From: an uncultured Clostridia bacterium
Lineage (GTDB): Bacteria > Bacillota > Clostridia > Oscillospirales > Acutalibacteraceae
Assembly (NCBI GenBank): GCA_937884995.1
Contig: CAKZZL010000035.1
Location: 1-64,000, forward strand
DNA length: 64,000 bases
Direction of reading: 5' to 3'
The position numbers were made by a program, and so were the translations under genes. The notes beneath the pieces are model-generated. The model was not told the DNA's origin. It saw only the letters and a list, made by a program, of their open reading frames with translations, and did no database searches. Positions 26,279 to 36,520 of the stretch are shown here, piece by piece (position 1 is the stretch's first letter; every line of letters begins with the position of its first letter).

Positions 26279-27649
26279 ATGCAATTATGGAAAGGTCGCT
26301 TTAAGAAGGAACTTGATGAAAAGACAAATGATTTTAATTCATCAATTTCTTTTGACAGCCGGATGTATGAAAACGATATAGACGGAAGCATTGCGCATGC
26401 CAAAATGCTCGCTGCCCGGGGAATAATATCCTCCGATGATCTTATGAAGATACTGGAAGGCTTAAATAAAATCAAAGATGATATAAAGACAGGAAAACTT
26501 GTTATTGACCCGGATGCGGAAGATATACATACATTTGTGGAACTTGAGCTTACAAAACTTGTCGGAAACGCAGGAAAGCGCCTTCATACCGCACGCAGCA
26601 GGAATGACCAGGTGGCGCTTGATATACGTCTCTACTTAAGAGATGAGTGTGATGAATTGTATAAGCTTTTGACTTCACTTGTTTCCGTTATAAGCGACAA
26701 GGCCGAGAAATATGCCTCATCTGTTATGCCGGGTTATACTCATATGCAAAGAGCACAGCCGATAACATTCGGGCATCACCTGCTTGCATATGCGGAAATG
26801 TTCCTCAGGGATAAAGAAAGGCTTTATCAGGCAAAAGAACGTATGAATTACAGCCCGCTTGGCTCATGCGCTCTTGCAGGAACTACATACAACACGGACA
26901 GAGAAATGACTGCAAAAGAACTTGGCTTTAACGGCCCTATGCACAATTCGCTCGACGGCGTATCCGACAGAGACTTTTGCATGGAACTTGCAGCTGTCAT
27001 CTCAATAATTATGGTTCATCTTTCAAGATTCTCGGAAGAGATAATACTCTGGTGTTCATGGGAATTTAAGTTTGTGGAGCTCGATGATGCTTTTTCAACA
27101 GGCTCATCGATAATGCCGCAAAAGAAAAATCCGGATATTACAGAACTTATACGCGGAAAATCAGGCAGAGTCTTCGGAGACCTGACAACACTTTTGACGA
27201 TGATGAAAGGTCTGCCTTTGGCATATAACAAAGATATGCAGGAAGATAAAGAAGCTATCTTTGATGCTTTTGACACAGTCAAGATATGCCTTAAGACATT
27301 TATACCTATGCTTGAAACAATGACAGCAATTCCTCAAAATATGAGAAAAGCTGCAGCGGCCGGCTTTATAAATGCGACAGATTGTGCAGACTATCTCGTA
27401 GGTAAGGGAGTTCCATTTAGAGATGCATATAAAGCTACGGGCGAGCTTGTAGCCATTTGTATAACTAAGGGACTTACATTGGAAACACTCAGCATAGACG
27501 AGTATATAAAGGTATGTGACAAGTTTGATGACGGTATCTATGATGCAATCAATCTGGATAATTGTGTTACAAACAGAACATCACTGGGCGGACCGGCTCC
27601 GCAAAATGTTATGATTGAAATTGAAAGAATCAGAGAATTAAACAAATAA
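26279..27649 (+). CDS. argH: Argininosuccinate lyase
   Basis: The 456-residue enzyme splits argininosuccinate to arginine and fumarate. The superfamily signature GSSIMPQKKNPD is at about residue 277, and the N-terminus MQLWKGRFKKELDEKTNDF is typical. I start it at the ATG at 26279 after GGAGAGATTAGG rather than at an upstream in-frame codon inside the hairpin region. It completes arginine synthesis together with argCJBDF further along the window. Confidence 0.97.
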   Translation: MQLWKGRFKKELDEKTNDFNSSISFDSRMYENDIDGSIAHAKMLAARGIISSDDLMKILEGLNKIKDDIKTGKLVIDPDAEDIHTFVELELTKLVGNAGKRLHTARSRNDQVALDIRLYLRDECDELYKLLTSLVSVISDKAEKYASSVMPGYTHMQRAQPITFGHHLLAYAEMFLRDKERLYQAKERMNYSPLGSCALAGTTYNTDREMTAKELGFNGPMHNSLDGVSDRDFCMELAAVISIIMVHLSRFSEEIILWCSWEFKFVELDDAFSTGSSIMPQKKNPDITELIRGKSGRVFGDLTTLLTMMKGLPLAYNKDMQEDKEAIFDAFDTVKICLKTFIPMLETMTAIPQNMRKAAAAGFINATDCADYLVGKGVPFRDAYKATGELVAICITKGLTLETLSIDEYIKVCDKFDDGIYDAINLDNCVTNRTSLGGPAPQNVMIEIERIRELNK

Positions 27650-27651
27650 AA

Positions 27652-27689
27652 AAAGAGAGGATTAATATGTAAATATCAATCCTCTCTTT
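27652..27689 (+). terminator. Terminator hairpin after argH
   Basis: AAAGAGAGGATT and AATCCTCTCTTT form a 12-bp stem with a 14-nt loop; the following T run is short. Confidence 0.7.
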
Positions 27690-27706
27690 ATGTCCGGGAG
27701 AAAATC

Positions 27707-28522
27707 ATGGCAATAAAACTTATAGCAACTGATCTGGACGGGACACTTTTGGCTCCGGACCATCTGACAATAAGCGAGAGAACCAAAAAGTCTTTGCTCA
27801 AGGCTCATATTGCAGGCTGCAAAATTGCTATAGCAACAGGCAGAACACTGGCTTTTACAGAAAATGTCACAGAACAGATTCCATTTTGTGATTATGTAAT
27901 ATGTTCAGATGGTGCATCTGTCTTTGATATGCATAAGAGTAGGGATATCTACCAAAATCACATTTCCAATAAGATCTCAAAAGAAATAATCGACCTGATG
28001 GAACCCATGGAACTTTATTATACCTGTTATGTGGAAGGCAAAGTGCTTGTGCAAAAGGATAAGATGGATTTTTATAAAGAGAGAAATCTGCCGGATAAAT
28101 TCTTGGAATATTTCAAGAAAATATCAATAATCTGCGAATCAGTCAAAGATGAGTTGGGAGACAGAGATGTCGAGATAATCGCTATTTATTCCGCATCAAA
28201 AAAAGATTTGGCTACATTAAAGAACTATTTCGATAATCACAATCTTCACACAACAACTTCCATACCGGGAGAAATAGAAATCACATCAACATATGTAAAC
28301 AAGGGTACGGCTCTTGAAAATCTTTGTAAGGTGGAAGGATTTGACAGAGATGAGGTTATGACCTTCGGAGATGCCTTAAATGATTATGAGATGCTGGATT
28401 TTGCAGGCAGTTCTTATGCGATGGGAAATGCGGATGAAAGATGTAAACAGATTGCAAAGTATATAACTTTATCAAATGCAGAGGATGGGGTAGCTGAAGT
28501 AATTGAGAACACATTTATATAA
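27707..28522 (+). CDS. Cof-type HAD phosphatase
   Basis: The 271-residue protein has HAD motif I DLDGTLLAP at residues 8-16, a Cof-type cap in the middle and motif IV FGDALNDYEML near the C-terminus. Members of this group dephosphorylate sugar phosphates or flavin-related compounds with broad specificity. It stands alone between argGH and rpmB, so the substrate cannot be guessed from context. Confidence 0.88.
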   Translation: MAIKLIATDLDGTLLAPDHLTISERTKKSLLKAHIAGCKIAIATGRTLAFTENVTEQIPFCDYVICSDGASVFDMHKSRDIYQNHISNKISKEIIDLMEPMELYYTCYVEGKVLVQKDKMDFYKERNLPDKFLEYFKKISIICESVKDELGDRDVEIIAIYSASKKDLATLKNYFDNHNLHTTTSIPGEIEITSTYVNKGTALENLCKVEGFDRDEVMTFGDALNDYEMLDFAGSSYAMGNADERCKQIAKYITLSNAEDGVAEVIENTFI

Positions 28523-28528
28523 TGAAAA

Positions 28529-28558
28529 AACGGATACCTGATTTGGTATCCGTTAATT
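28529..28558. terminator. Terminator between convergent HAD gene and rpmB
   Basis: AACGGATACC / GGTATCCGTT forms a 10-bp stem with a TGATTT loop followed by AATTTT. Confidence 0.8.
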
Positions 28559-28574
28559 TTCAATGATTTTTTCA

Positions 28575-28760
28575 CTACGCTCTGGTAACCTTGCCTGAAC
28601 GAAGACAACGTGTACAAGCATAAACTCTCTTAGGAGAGCCATTTACGATTGCCTTAACTCTTTTAACATTTGGTTTCCATGTTCTGTTTGAACGTCTATG
28701 TGAGTGGGAAACCTTGATGCCGAAAGCAACATCTTTACCACAAAATTCACATTTTGCCAT
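28575..28760 (-). CDS. rpmB: 50S ribosomal protein L28
   Basis: The 61-residue protein reads MAKCEFCGKDVAFGIKVSHS and continues with NRTWKPNVKRVKAIVNGSPK. Four cysteines, in CEFC and CTRC, form a zinc-ribbon pair, so this is the zinc-binding (C+) form of L28. The ribosome site AAGGAGGTG is strong. The gene is divergent from recA. Confidence 0.97.
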   Translation of the reverse strand: MAKCEFCGKDVAFGIKVSHSHRRSNRTWKPNVKRVKAIVNGSPKRVYACTRCLRSGKVTRA

Positions 28761-28861
28761 TTCTAAGGCACCTCCTTAAATACAAGATTACATAACAAGT
28801 GGTATTATATACGATAGTTTTCCTTTTTTCAAGTGTTTTTTGAAAAAAATAAAAAAAAGAC

Positions 28862-28890
28862 TTGCATTTATTAAATATATAATATATAAT
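28862..28890 (+). promoter_or_regulatory. recA promoter
   Basis: TTGCAT at 28862-28867 and TATAAT at 28885-28890 are 17 bp apart. Confidence 0.75.
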
Positions 28891-28899
28891 TAACTGGAA

Positions 28900-28913
28900 C
28901 GAACAAATGTACG
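28900..28913 (+). promoter_or_regulatory. LexA (Cheo-type) box of recA
   Basis: CGAACAAATGTACG differs at one base from the Gram-positive SOS box CGAACnnnnGTTCG and sits about 10 bp after the -10 element, overlapping the predicted transcription start. This indicates SOS repression by LexA. Confidence 0.78.
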
Positions 28914-28930
28914 ATAAAAGGAGAATCAAA

Positions 28931-30034
28931 ATGGCAGATAAGAAAAAAGCAATTGAAACCGCATTGTTACAGATAGAAAAAAACTTTGGTAAAGGCGCTG
29001 TTATGCGTTTGGGTGAGGACAGCACACTTAATGTTGAAAGTATCTCAACAGGCTCAATCTCACTGGATGCAGCAACAGGTATCGGCGGACTTCCGCGAGG
29101 AAGAGTCATCGAAATTTACGGTCCTGAATCTTCAGGAAAAACAACACTTGCTCTTCAGGTAGTAGCTCAGGCTCAAAAAGAAGGCGGAGAAGCTGCATTC
29201 ATAGATGCAGAGCATGCACTTGATCCGACTTATGCACAAAACCTGGGTGTTGACATCAACTCGCTTCTTGTTTCACAACCTGATGACGGAGAACAGGCTC
29301 TTGAAATTGCAGAGGCTCTTGCAAGATCCGGCGCAATTGATGTAATCGTAATTGACTCTGTTGCAGCACTCGTACCGAGAGCTGAAATTGAAGGCGATAT
29401 GGGTGACAGCCATGTAGGCGCTCATGCACGTCTGATGTCACAGGCACTTCGTAAACTTACAGGTGTTATCAATAAAACCAATACCATCATAATCTTTATT
29501 AACCAACTTCGTGAAAAAGTCGGTGTTATCTATGGTAACCCTGAAGTTACAACCGGCGGCCGTGCTCTTAAGTTCTATGCAAGCATCAGAATTGATGTAA
29601 GAAGAATAGAGCAGCTCAAAGGCCCTAATAATGAATTCATAGGATCACGTACACGTGCAAAGATTGTTAAAAACAAAGTTGCACCTCCTTTCAAAGAAGC
29701 TGAGTTTGATATCATGTATGGCGAGGGAATCTCAAAAATCGGTGAGATAATCGATCTTGGTGTTAAATACGACATTATTAAGAAGAGCGGTGCATGGTTT
29801 TATTATGGCGAAGAGAGACTTGGACAGGGCAGAGAAAATGTTAAATTGCTCTTAAAGCAGCAGCCTGAGTTTGCAGCTAATCTTGAAAGCAAAATCCGTG
29901 AAAAGATGAATGAAGCCACAGAAGAGAAAAAAACAGGCGCAGCTGCCATAAGCCAACCTGAAGTAAACAAAGTTCCCACAACAAAAGAAGCTGCAAAAGC
30001 AAAACTTGACATCGCAGTAGATGACGACGAATGA
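28931..30034 (+). CDS. recA: Recombinase RecA
   Basis: The 367-residue protein has Walker [10 protein letters not shown] near residue 66, Walker [11 protein letters not shown] near 141, the L2 loop region NQLREKVGV and an acidic C-terminus. It forms filaments on single-stranded DNA, drives strand exchange and triggers LexA cleavage. I use the ATG at 28931 after AAAGGAG. The stop overlaps recX by 4 nt. Confidence 0.98.
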   Translation: MADKKKAIETALLQIEKNFGKGAVMRLGEDSTLNVESISTGSISLDAATGIGGLPRGRVIEIYGPESSGKTTLALQVVAQAQKEGGEAAFIDAEHALDPTYAQNLGVDINSLLVSQPDDGEQALEIAEALARSGAIDVIVIDSVAALVPRAEIEGDMGDSHVGAHARLMSQALRKLTGVINKTNTIIIFINQLREKVGVIYGNPEVTTGGRALKFYASIRIDVRRIEQLKGPNNEFIGSRTRAKIVKNKVAPPFKEAEFDIMYGEGISKIGEIIDLGVKYDIIKKSGAWFYYGEERLGQGRENVKLLLKQQPEFAANLESKIREKMNEATEEKKTGAAAISQPEVNKVPTTKEAAKAKLDIAVDDDE

Positions 30035-30663
30035 AATTAACAACAAAAGCCGGGAAAAACGGCAAAATACATATATATTTGGATGAGGAATACAAAGCGA
30101 CAGTAGATGCCGATTGGTGGTACTCTGAAAAATATCACAACTACAAGGAAATAGATGAGAGCGAGCTGGCTGAACTATTAAGTTCGGTCAGCTTTCGACG
30201 TGCATATAACAAGGGACTTGATCTTATTGACAGACGCCCTCATGCAAGCGGAGAACTGGCAAGAAAACTTCGTGAACGCGATTTTGAAAAAGATGCCATA
30301 GATTATGCAATAAAAAGATTGAGTCAATACGGACTTGTGGATGATGAGAAATTTGCAAAGCTTTTTGCAAAAGAACTTGCAGAGAAAAAACATTTCGGAA
30401 ATAAAAGAATAATACAGGAATTAATGAAAAGAGGAGTATCAAGGGAAATCGCCCAAAACAGTGTTGATTCACTTGACAATGATCCGGTAGAAAGTATTAT
30501 AATAATAATCCGGCGAAAGTATTATGCCAAGCTGAATGATCCTAAGGGTGTTCAGTCTGTTATATCAGCTCTATTAAGAAAAGGCTATAGTTACGATGAA
30601 ATCAAGAAAGCCCTGAAGGAGATAGAAGCTAGTGAAGGTGAAAATGATGAAATACAGGATTAG
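30031..30663 (+). CDS. recX: Regulatory protein RecX
   Basis: The 210-residue protein has the three-helix repeats of RecX ([18 protein letters not shown], then [20 protein letters not shown]). RecX modulates RecA filaments. Co-transcription with recA through an ATGA overlap supports the call. Its N-terminal domain of about 60 residues is typical of the longer Firmicutes form. Confidence 0.92.
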   Translation: MKLTTKAGKNGKIHIYLDEEYKATVDADWWYSEKYHNYKEIDESELAELLSSVSFRRAYNKGLDLIDRRPHASGELARKLRERDFEKDAIDYAIKRLSQYGLVDDEKFAKLFAKELAEKKHFGNKRIIQELMKRGVSREIAQNSVDSLDNDPVESIIIIIRRKYYAKLNDPKGVQSVISALLRKGYSYDEIKKALKEIEASEGENDEIQD

Positions 30664-31972
30664 TGTTATTTCTCTCGGTTGTCCTAAAAATCAGGTCGAT
30701 GCAGAGATAATGTTGGCTAAACTAAAAAATGCAGATTTTGAAATCGTTGAAGATCCCAGATATGCCGATTTGATTATAGTGAACACATGCGGCTTTATAG
30801 AGTCAGCAAAAAAAGAATCTATAGAAAATATATTGGATATGCTTTCATATAAAGAAGATTATCCGGATAAAAAGGTTCTTGTAACCGGATGCCTTGCTGA
30901 AAGATATCAGACACAGGTTATGGAGCAGATGCCCGAACTTGACGGCGTTGTCGGGATAGGCGCAAATGAAAATATCGTTGAAATATGCAATAAGATACTC
31001 AAGGGAGACAGATGTGAATTATTCCCTGATAAAATGTCGCTTTGCTTTGACGGAGGCAGAGAACTTACAACTCCTTCATATACCGCATATTTAAAGATAG
31101 CTGAAGGTTGTTCAAATAATTGCACATATTGTGCAATACCGATGATACGCGGACCTTTCAGAAGCAGACAGCCGGAGAGTATATTGGAAGAAGCGCAAAA
31201 ACTTGTTTTAAGCGGAGTTAAAGAGATTACTCTTGTGGCTCAGGATACAAGCCGTTATGGTGAAGACCTTTATGGTAAAAGCGCTCTTGTACCGCTCTTA
31301 AAATCTCTTTGCAAAATAGAAGGCTTAAAGTGGATACGCATACTTTATCTCTACCCCGAAAGAATTGATGACCTTCTTATCGATACAATTGCAAATGAAG
31401 ATAAGATATTGAAATACATGGATATTCCAATGCAGCACTGCTCTGCAAATGTACTTAAAAGAATGAACAGAAAAGGAGACAGAGAGTCCCTGACAAATCT
31501 GATTGCTAAAATCAGAGAACGTATACCGGGCGTTACAATCCGTTCTACTTTAATAGCCGGCTTCCCTGGTGAAACTGAGGAAGAATTCAATGAGTTATGC
31601 GAGTTCATTGAAGAAGTAAAGTTCGAAAGAATGGGATGCTTTGCATACTCTGAGGAAGAAGGAACAGCTGCCACAAAACTTGACGGTATGCTCCCCGAAG
31701 AGGAAAGAGTAAAAAGAGCTGACATTATAAATGACATACAAGGTCAGATTCTTGATGATATTAATGATTCTCTTATAGGAGAAAAAATCGATACGATTGT
31801 TGAAGGATATGACGGCTATACGGATTCATATTACGGAAGAACCGTTATGGACGCCATTGATATAGATACAACTATATATTTTACAAGCGAGAGGGAGCTT
31901 GATGAGGGGGATATAGTAAAAGTCGAGGTAATAAATGCCATAGACGGAGAATTGACCGGAGAAGCAAAATGA
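30647..31972 (+). CDS. rimO: Ribosomal protein S12 methylthiotransferase RimO
   Basis: The 441-residue protein has the N-terminal UPF0004 domain with SLGCPKNQVDAE and VNTCGFIESAK, the radical SAM motif CSNNCTYC near residue 153 and a C-terminal TRAM domain. It adds a methylthio group to Asp of ribosomal protein S12. Several starts are possible; the ATG at 30647 best fits the AAGGTG ribosome site inside recX. The stop overlaps pgsA by 4 nt. Confidence 0.93.
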   Translation: MKYRISVISLGCPKNQVDAEIMLAKLKNADFEIVEDPRYADLIIVNTCGFIESAKKESIENILDMLSYKEDYPDKKVLVTGCLAERYQTQVMEQMPELDGVVGIGANENIVEICNKILKGDRCELFPDKMSLCFDGGRELTTPSYTAYLKIAEGCSNNCTYCAIPMIRGPFRSRQPESILEEAQKLVLSGVKEITLVAQDTSRYGEDLYGKSALVPLLKSLCKIEGLKWIRILYLYPERIDDLLIDTIANEDKILKYMDIPMQHCSANVLKRMNRKGDRESLTNLIAKIRERIPGVTIRSTLIAGFPGETEEEFNELCEFIEEVKFERMGCFAYSEEEGTAATKLDGMLPEEERVKRADIINDIQGQILDDINDSLIGEKIDTIVEGYDGYTDSYYGRTVMDAIDIDTTIYFTSERELDEGDIVKVEVINAIDGELTGEAK

Positions 31973-32535
31973 AACTTAACACACCCAACAAATTAACTCT
32001 TTCGAGAATGGTAATCACAATTCTATATTTGTTTATATTCAGCGCAAGTTTTATACCGCACAGATATCTTATCGGGCTTATTGTATACTCAATAGGAGCC
32101 TTTACGGACTTTTTGGACGGACGGCTTGCAAGAAAAAATAATCAAATAACGGTTGTAGGCAAACTTTTGGATCCCGTTGCGGATAAAATGCTGACTACAA
32201 CAGCACTTTTGGTATTTATGCAAATGAACCTTTGCAGCATATGGATAATCGTAATAGTGCTTACCAGAGAGTTCATAATTACATCACTTCGCCTTGTGGC
32301 AAGTGCGCAAGGAACGGTTATACCTGCAAATATTTGGGGCAAGTTCAAGACCGCAACTCAAATGATATTCACTATAATCATAATGATTCTCATATGGGTA
32401 AACGAAGACTTCTGTCAAATAGAAAAGCTTCCTTTGATATCCAACATCTTGCTTTGCATAACAGCAGGACTTGCCGTTATTTCAGGTGTTATATATATCA
32501 TAGACAGCATAAATATAGTGGATTTTTCCAAATAA
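31969..32535 (+). CDS. pgsA: CDP-diacylglycerol-glycerol-3-phosphate 3-phosphatidyltransferase
   Basis: The 188-residue membrane protein has about five hydrophobic segments and the CDP-alcohol phosphotransferase motif DFLDGRLARKNNQITVVGKL followed by LDPVADK (residues about 46-72), with all the conserved Asp residues. It commits CDP-diacylglycerol to phosphatidylglycerol synthesis. It is the last gene of the recA-recX-rimO-pgsA run. Confidence 0.93.
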   Translation: MKLNTPNKLTLSRMVITILYLFIFSASFIPHRYLIGLIVYSIGAFTDFLDGRLARKNNQITVVGKLLDPVADKMLTTTALLVFMQMNLCSIWIIVIVLTREFIITSLRLVASAQGTVIPANIWGKFKTATQMIFTIIIMILIWVNEDFCQIEKLPLISNILLCITAGLAVISGVIYIIDSINIVDFSK

Positions 32536-32539
32536 GTGT

Positions 32540-32567
32540 TTGATTTTTTCAAAGATTGTGATATTAT
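32540..32567 (+). promoter_or_regulatory. Promoter of the cysE-cysS T-box transcript
   Basis: TTGATT at 32540-32545 and TATTAT at 32562-32567 with 16-bp spacing precede the leader RNA. Confidence 0.6.
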
Positions 32568-32574
32568 AAGAACA

Positions 32575-32804
32575 CTGATAATAAAGACTTTGACCGAAAG
32601 AAGTAACAAAAGCAACTTTTAACAGAGACTGAATGTCGTTGGCTGTGAGCATTCTTAAAAGTATTTTGTGAAATGCATTCGTGAGTCGGTATGGGGAAAT
32701 ACATACCCGTGTGATTGCGTTAAAATCGTTCGAGATATAAATCGAAGTGGAACCGCGGAATTTTCGCCTTCGTCTGTTTAACAGATGAAGGCTGTATTTT
32801 TTAT
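32575..32804 (+). ncRNA. T-box leader, cysteine specific
   Basis: The leader contains the antiterminator T-box sequence GTGGAACCGCGG near 32750 and a specifier region GAAATGCATTCGTGAG in which TGC (Cys) lies at 32674-32676. A terminator GCCTTCGTCTG / CAGATGAAGGC with a T run ends near 32803. Uncharged tRNA-Cys would favour read-through into cysE and cysS. Confidence 0.9.
32767..32804 (+). terminator. T-box attenuator terminator
   Basis: The stem GCCTTCGTCTG / CAGATGAAGGC around a short loop is followed by TGTATTTTTTAT. It is the regulated terminator of the cysteine T-box. Confidence 0.85.
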
Positions 32805-32818
32805 CGGAGGATATATAT

Positions 32819-33466
32819 ATGTTTAAATCTTGGAAAGAGGACATAGCTACTGTAAAAAGCAGAGATCCGGCAGCAAAATCCAATCTGGAAATAATGTTGC
32901 TTTATCCCGGACTCAAAGCAATAAGAATGTACAGAAAAGCTCATTGGTTCTATATGCATAATATGCATTTCATTGCAAGAGCTATCAGCCAGCACTGTGT
33001 CAGAAAAACAAATATAGAAATACATCCTGCAGCTAAAATCGGCAAAAGGTTCTTTATAGATCACGGGACCGGAGTCGTTATAGGAGAAACTACTGAGATA
33101 GGCGATGATGTAACTATTTATCAAGGCGTTACTCTTGGCGGTACAGGTAAGGATACAGGCAAGCGACACCCCACGATAGGCAATGGTGTTCTCATAGGTT
33201 CAGGTGCCAAAGTGCTGGGACCTTTGAAAGTGGGCGATAACTCCAATATAGCATCCGGCGCTGTTGTGCTGACGGATATTCCGGAAAGCTGCACTGCAGT
33301 GGGTGTGCCTGCCAGAGTTGTTAAAAGAGATGGCGTAAGGCTTGATTATCTTGACCAGGTACATATCCCTGACCCTGTTGCCCAGGCCTTCTTTAACCTA
33401 AGAGACAGAGTCGACAGTCTTGAAAAGGAAATTGATGATATGAGGGAGAAAAATGAGAATATATAA
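32819..33466 (+). CDS. cysE: Serine O-acetyltransferase
   Basis: The 215-residue protein is a left-handed beta-helix acetyltransferase with hexapeptide repeats from about residue 70 to 165, including FIDHGTGVVIGETTEIGDDV. It makes O-acetylserine from serine and acetyl-CoA, the precursor of cysteine. It is under the cysteine T-box and overlaps cysS by 14 nt, so cysteine supply and tRNA charging respond together. Confidence 0.95.
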   Translation: MFKSWKEDIATVKSRDPAAKSNLEIMLLYPGLKAIRMYRKAHWFYMHNMHFIARAISQHCVRKTNIEIHPAAKIGKRFFIDHGTGVVIGETTEIGDDVTIYQGVTLGGTGKDTGKRHPTIGNGVLIGSGAKVLGPLKVGDNSNIASGAVVLTDIPESCTAVGVPARVVKRDGVRLDYLDQVHIPDPVAQAFFNLRDRVDSLEKEIDDMREKNENI

Positions 33467-34853
33467 CACATTAACACGAAAAAAAGAGGAACTTGAAACA
33501 ATAAATCCAGGTGAAGTAAAAATATATGCATGCGGACCTACTGTATATAACTATATTCATATAGGTAATGCCAGACCTCTCTGCGTTTTCGATACTCTCC
33601 GCAGATATATGGAATACAGAGGCCTTAAAGTTAACTTTGTTCAGAATTTTACGGACATAGACGATAAGATCATACGTAAAGCTTTGGAAGAAAACAGTGA
33701 CTATAAAACAGTATCCGAAAAATATATAAAAGAATTCTGGACGGACGCCAAAGGGATGAATATCAGAGAGGCGACCGTACATCCAAAAGCTACTGAGAAT
33801 ATTGATGAGATAATCGATATCATTAAAACTCTTGTTGATAAAGGCTATGCATATCCGGCAGAAAACGGAGATGTATATTTCAGTACACGTAAGTTTGACG
33901 GCTACGGAAAACTTTCACATCAGCCTCTTGAGGATTTGGAAGCGGGTGCCCGTATCAATATAGGGGAACTAAAACGCGAACCTATGGATTTTGCAGTATG
34001 GAAAGCAGCAAAAGAGGGAGAACCCTATTGGGAGTCCCCATGGGGCAAAGGCCGTCCGGGATGGCATATAGAATGTTCGGCAATGGTACGCAGATATCTG
34101 GGCGAAACGATAGACATACATTGCGGAGGACAGGACCTTATATTTCCTCATCATGAGAATGAGATTGCGCAAAGCGAATGCTGCAATGGAGTGGACTTTG
34201 CTCATTATTGGATGCATAACGGATATATTAATGTGGATAATGTCAAGATGTCCAAGTCGTTGGGCAACTTCTTTACTGTAAGAGATGTTGCCGAAAAATA
34301 TGGATATGAGCCCATAAGATATCTTATGATTTCTTCCCAATACAGAAGCCCTATAAATTACAGCGTAGATGTTATAGAACAATGCAAGGCTTCGCTTTCA
34401 AGGCTGTATACTTGTCGCGACAATCTTGATTTTGCACTTTCAAATGCAAAAGATGAAAAACCGGATGATGCTGAGGAAATCAAGAAAGTTATGGATTCAC
34501 GCCGTGAGCAATATATAAAGGCAATGGATGATGACTTAAATACTGCTGATGCAATTTCCGCAGTCTTTGAACTTGTTAAGGACATAAACACAAAAGTTAT
34601 TGTTGATGAATCGTCAAAAGAACTGGTGAATTACGCTATAAATATCTTTGATGAGCTGACAGATGTTTTGGGCCTTGTATATAACAGACAGTCAAGCTCT
34701 CTTGATGATGAGATTGAAGAGATGATAGAAGTGCGTCAAAAGGCAAGAAAAGAAAAGAACTGGGCAGAAGCAGACAGAATAAGAGATGAACTTAAAGCAC
34801 AAGGAATCATATTGGAAGATACAGCTCAGGGTGTTAAATGGCACAGGGAATAA
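33453..34853 (+). CDS. cysS: Cysteinyl-tRNA synthetase
   Basis: The 466-residue class I synthetase has the HIGH-like motif HIGNAR near residue 33, the zinc ligands in CGPTVY, ECSAMV and [14 protein letters not shown], and KMSKSLGN near 265. It attaches cysteine to tRNA-Cys. It follows cysE in the T-box operon. No ribosome or start ambiguity was seen. Confidence 0.97.
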   Translation: MRIYNTLTRKKEELETINPGEVKIYACGPTVYNYIHIGNARPLCVFDTLRRYMEYRGLKVNFVQNFTDIDDKIIRKALEENSDYKTVSEKYIKEFWTDAKGMNIREATVHPKATENIDEIIDIIKTLVDKGYAYPAENGDVYFSTRKFDGYGKLSHQPLEDLEAGARINIGELKREPMDFAVWKAAKEGEPYWESPWGKGRPGWHIECSAMVRRYLGETIDIHCGGQDLIFPHHENEIAQSECCNGVDFAHYWMHNGYINVDNVKMSKSLGNFFTVRDVAEKYGYEPIRYLMISSQYRSPINYSVDVIEQCKASLSRLYTCRDNLDFALSNAKDEKPDDAEEIKKVMDSRREQYIKAMDDDLNTADAISAVFELVKDINTKVIVDESSKELVNYAINIFDELTDVLGLVYNRQSSSLDDEIEEMIEVRQKARKEKNWAEADRIRDELKAQGIILEDTAQGVKWHRE

Positions 34854-34936
34854 TATACAATTTACAAATATTTAACAAAAACGAAAAACGTATAAGTATA
34901 ATGAAGATATATAAAGTATATTAAGGCTGTGATATA

Positions 34937-36508
34937 ATGCTGAAAAATTTCCGGGAAAAACCATTGAAAAAGAAAATAGCTATTATTGTGTTTATCATAG
35001 TTATAGCTGCTCTTTTGGCATATGCTGTTTATTCACAAGTAAAGAAAGACCCTCCCACAGAATATGAGATAGTTGCCGCAGAGAATGGTACAATAACAGA
35101 TTATCTTGATCTAAGCGGTACAGTTGAATCAGAAAGCACATATAACTATATAGGCATAAACGGTGTGAGGGCAGAAGAAGTCTTTGTAAAAGTCGGTGAT
35201 AAGGTATCCGAAGGTGATCCGATAGCAACATTTGATGTATCGGGAGCATCTGAATATCTTACGACTGCTAAAAAAGACTATGACAGTGCGCTCAGTAAAT
35301 ACAATGAAGCCGTATTGTCAAATGCCAAGATTAATTCAAAGAAAGCTGAGTTAACTGCGCAAATCAGTGCTAAAAACAAAGAAATCGAAGCAAAGAAAAA
35401 AGAAATCGCAACATTAGAATCTGATATTTCATCACAGGAATCAGTGACTGAAACAGCGACAATTCCCCAGGACCAGATTGATGCTGTTATAGCTGAAATG
35501 AAGGAAAACGGCGCAAGCGATGAAGAGATACAGTCCTTCAAGGATTCTGCATCAAAGCTAAGTGTTCAGGTAAGCTCGGAAGATAACAATAAGATGCAAA
35601 CTGAGCTCATTCAGAAAAATCTTGAGCTCTCTCAGCTCAATGCGGAGCTTACGGCATTGCAAGCTCAAAACAGTGCAACTGTTAATATAACCGATGACAG
35701 CATTCTATCTGCCTTAAAGGCTGTTGCAGACAATAAGAAAGAAACCTATGACAGCATCAAGGCAGTTTATGACAGCCTGAAAAACGGATGGTATGCCGAT
35801 GCTGACGGTATTATCACGGTTGTAAATATCAAAGCAGGTGATTTGTTTGAACCTGCTGAAGAATCCTCAGGAACTATTGATTTAAGTTCTATGCTCGGCT
35901 CTTCTGTTGATTTATCTGCTATCAGTTCATTATTAGGATCTTCGGATGATAGCTCTGCTATGGGGATTGCTGTTACGCTCGAAGACTATAGTGACCTTGT
36001 TGTAACTGTATCTGTGGGTAAAAATGACTTATTGAAACTTGCAACGGGCATGAATGCTACCGTAATAAGCCAGGGTCAGGAATATGTTGGCGAAATAATT
36101 TATGTTGCTGCAGAAGCAGGCTCTTCGTCACAACTTGATTTAAGCAACCTTACATCATCACTTCTTTCAAGTTCCGGTTCAGGCAACTCAGCTCTTGTAA
36201 AAGTTAAGATTCAAAAGCCTGATAAGAATATTGTAATAGGCTTTGATGTGGATATAAAAATTGAACTAAACAAACTGGAAGATGTATTGACAATGCCTGT
36301 TGAAACCGTTGTCTATGACAAAGGCGAATATTATGTATATCTTTTTGATGATGAAAGCAGCACGGTAAGCCGTAAAAAAATAACAGTGGGCATTCTTGAT
36401 GATGTAAATTATGAGATTACAAGCGGCTTAAATATCGGAGACAAAGTTGTTAAGAGCCCAGACCCGGCTATGGAAGACGGAACAAAGATAGCCGAAAAGA
36501 CTGCATAA
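34937..36508 (+). CDS. Efflux adaptor subunit (HlyD/MacA/YknX type)
   Basis: The 523-residue protein has one N-terminal membrane anchor (about residues 13-34) and an extracellular part. This is a split biotinyl-lipoyl-like domain (VRAEEVFVKVGDKVSEGDPI and later DADGIITVVNIKAGDLF) that flanks a long predicted coiled-coil hairpin (about 95-245), followed by beta-barrel and membrane-proximal domains. Such adaptors work with MacB-type ABC permeases. The permease gene follows 12 nt downstream, but no ATPase gene lies between or beside them. Two Ser-rich stretches near 300-340 and 395-420 are unusual insertions. Confidence 0.84.
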   Translation: MLKNFREKPLKKKIAIIVFIIVIAALLAYAVYSQVKKDPPTEYEIVAAENGTITDYLDLSGTVESESTYNYIGINGVRAEEVFVKVGDKVSEGDPIATFDVSGASEYLTTAKKDYDSALSKYNEAVLSNAKINSKKAELTAQISAKNKEIEAKKKEIATLESDISSQESVTETATIPQDQIDAVIAEMKENGASDEEIQSFKDSASKLSVQVSSEDNNKMQTELIQKNLELSQLNAELTALQAQNSATVNITDDSILSALKAVADNKKETYDSIKAVYDSLKNGWYADADGIITVVNIKAGDLFEPAEESSGTIDLSSMLGSSVDLSAISSLLGSSDDSSAMGIAVTLEDYSDLVVTVSVGKNDLLKLATGMNATVISQGQEYVGEIIYVAAEAGSSSQLDLSNLTSSLLSSSGSGNSALVKVKIQKPDKNIVIGFDVDIKIELNKLEDVLTMPVETVVYDKGEYYVYLFDDESSTVSRKKITVGILDDVNYEITSGLNIGDKVVKSPDPAMEDGTKIAEKTA

Positions 36509-36520
36509 GGAGTGTTTTAG

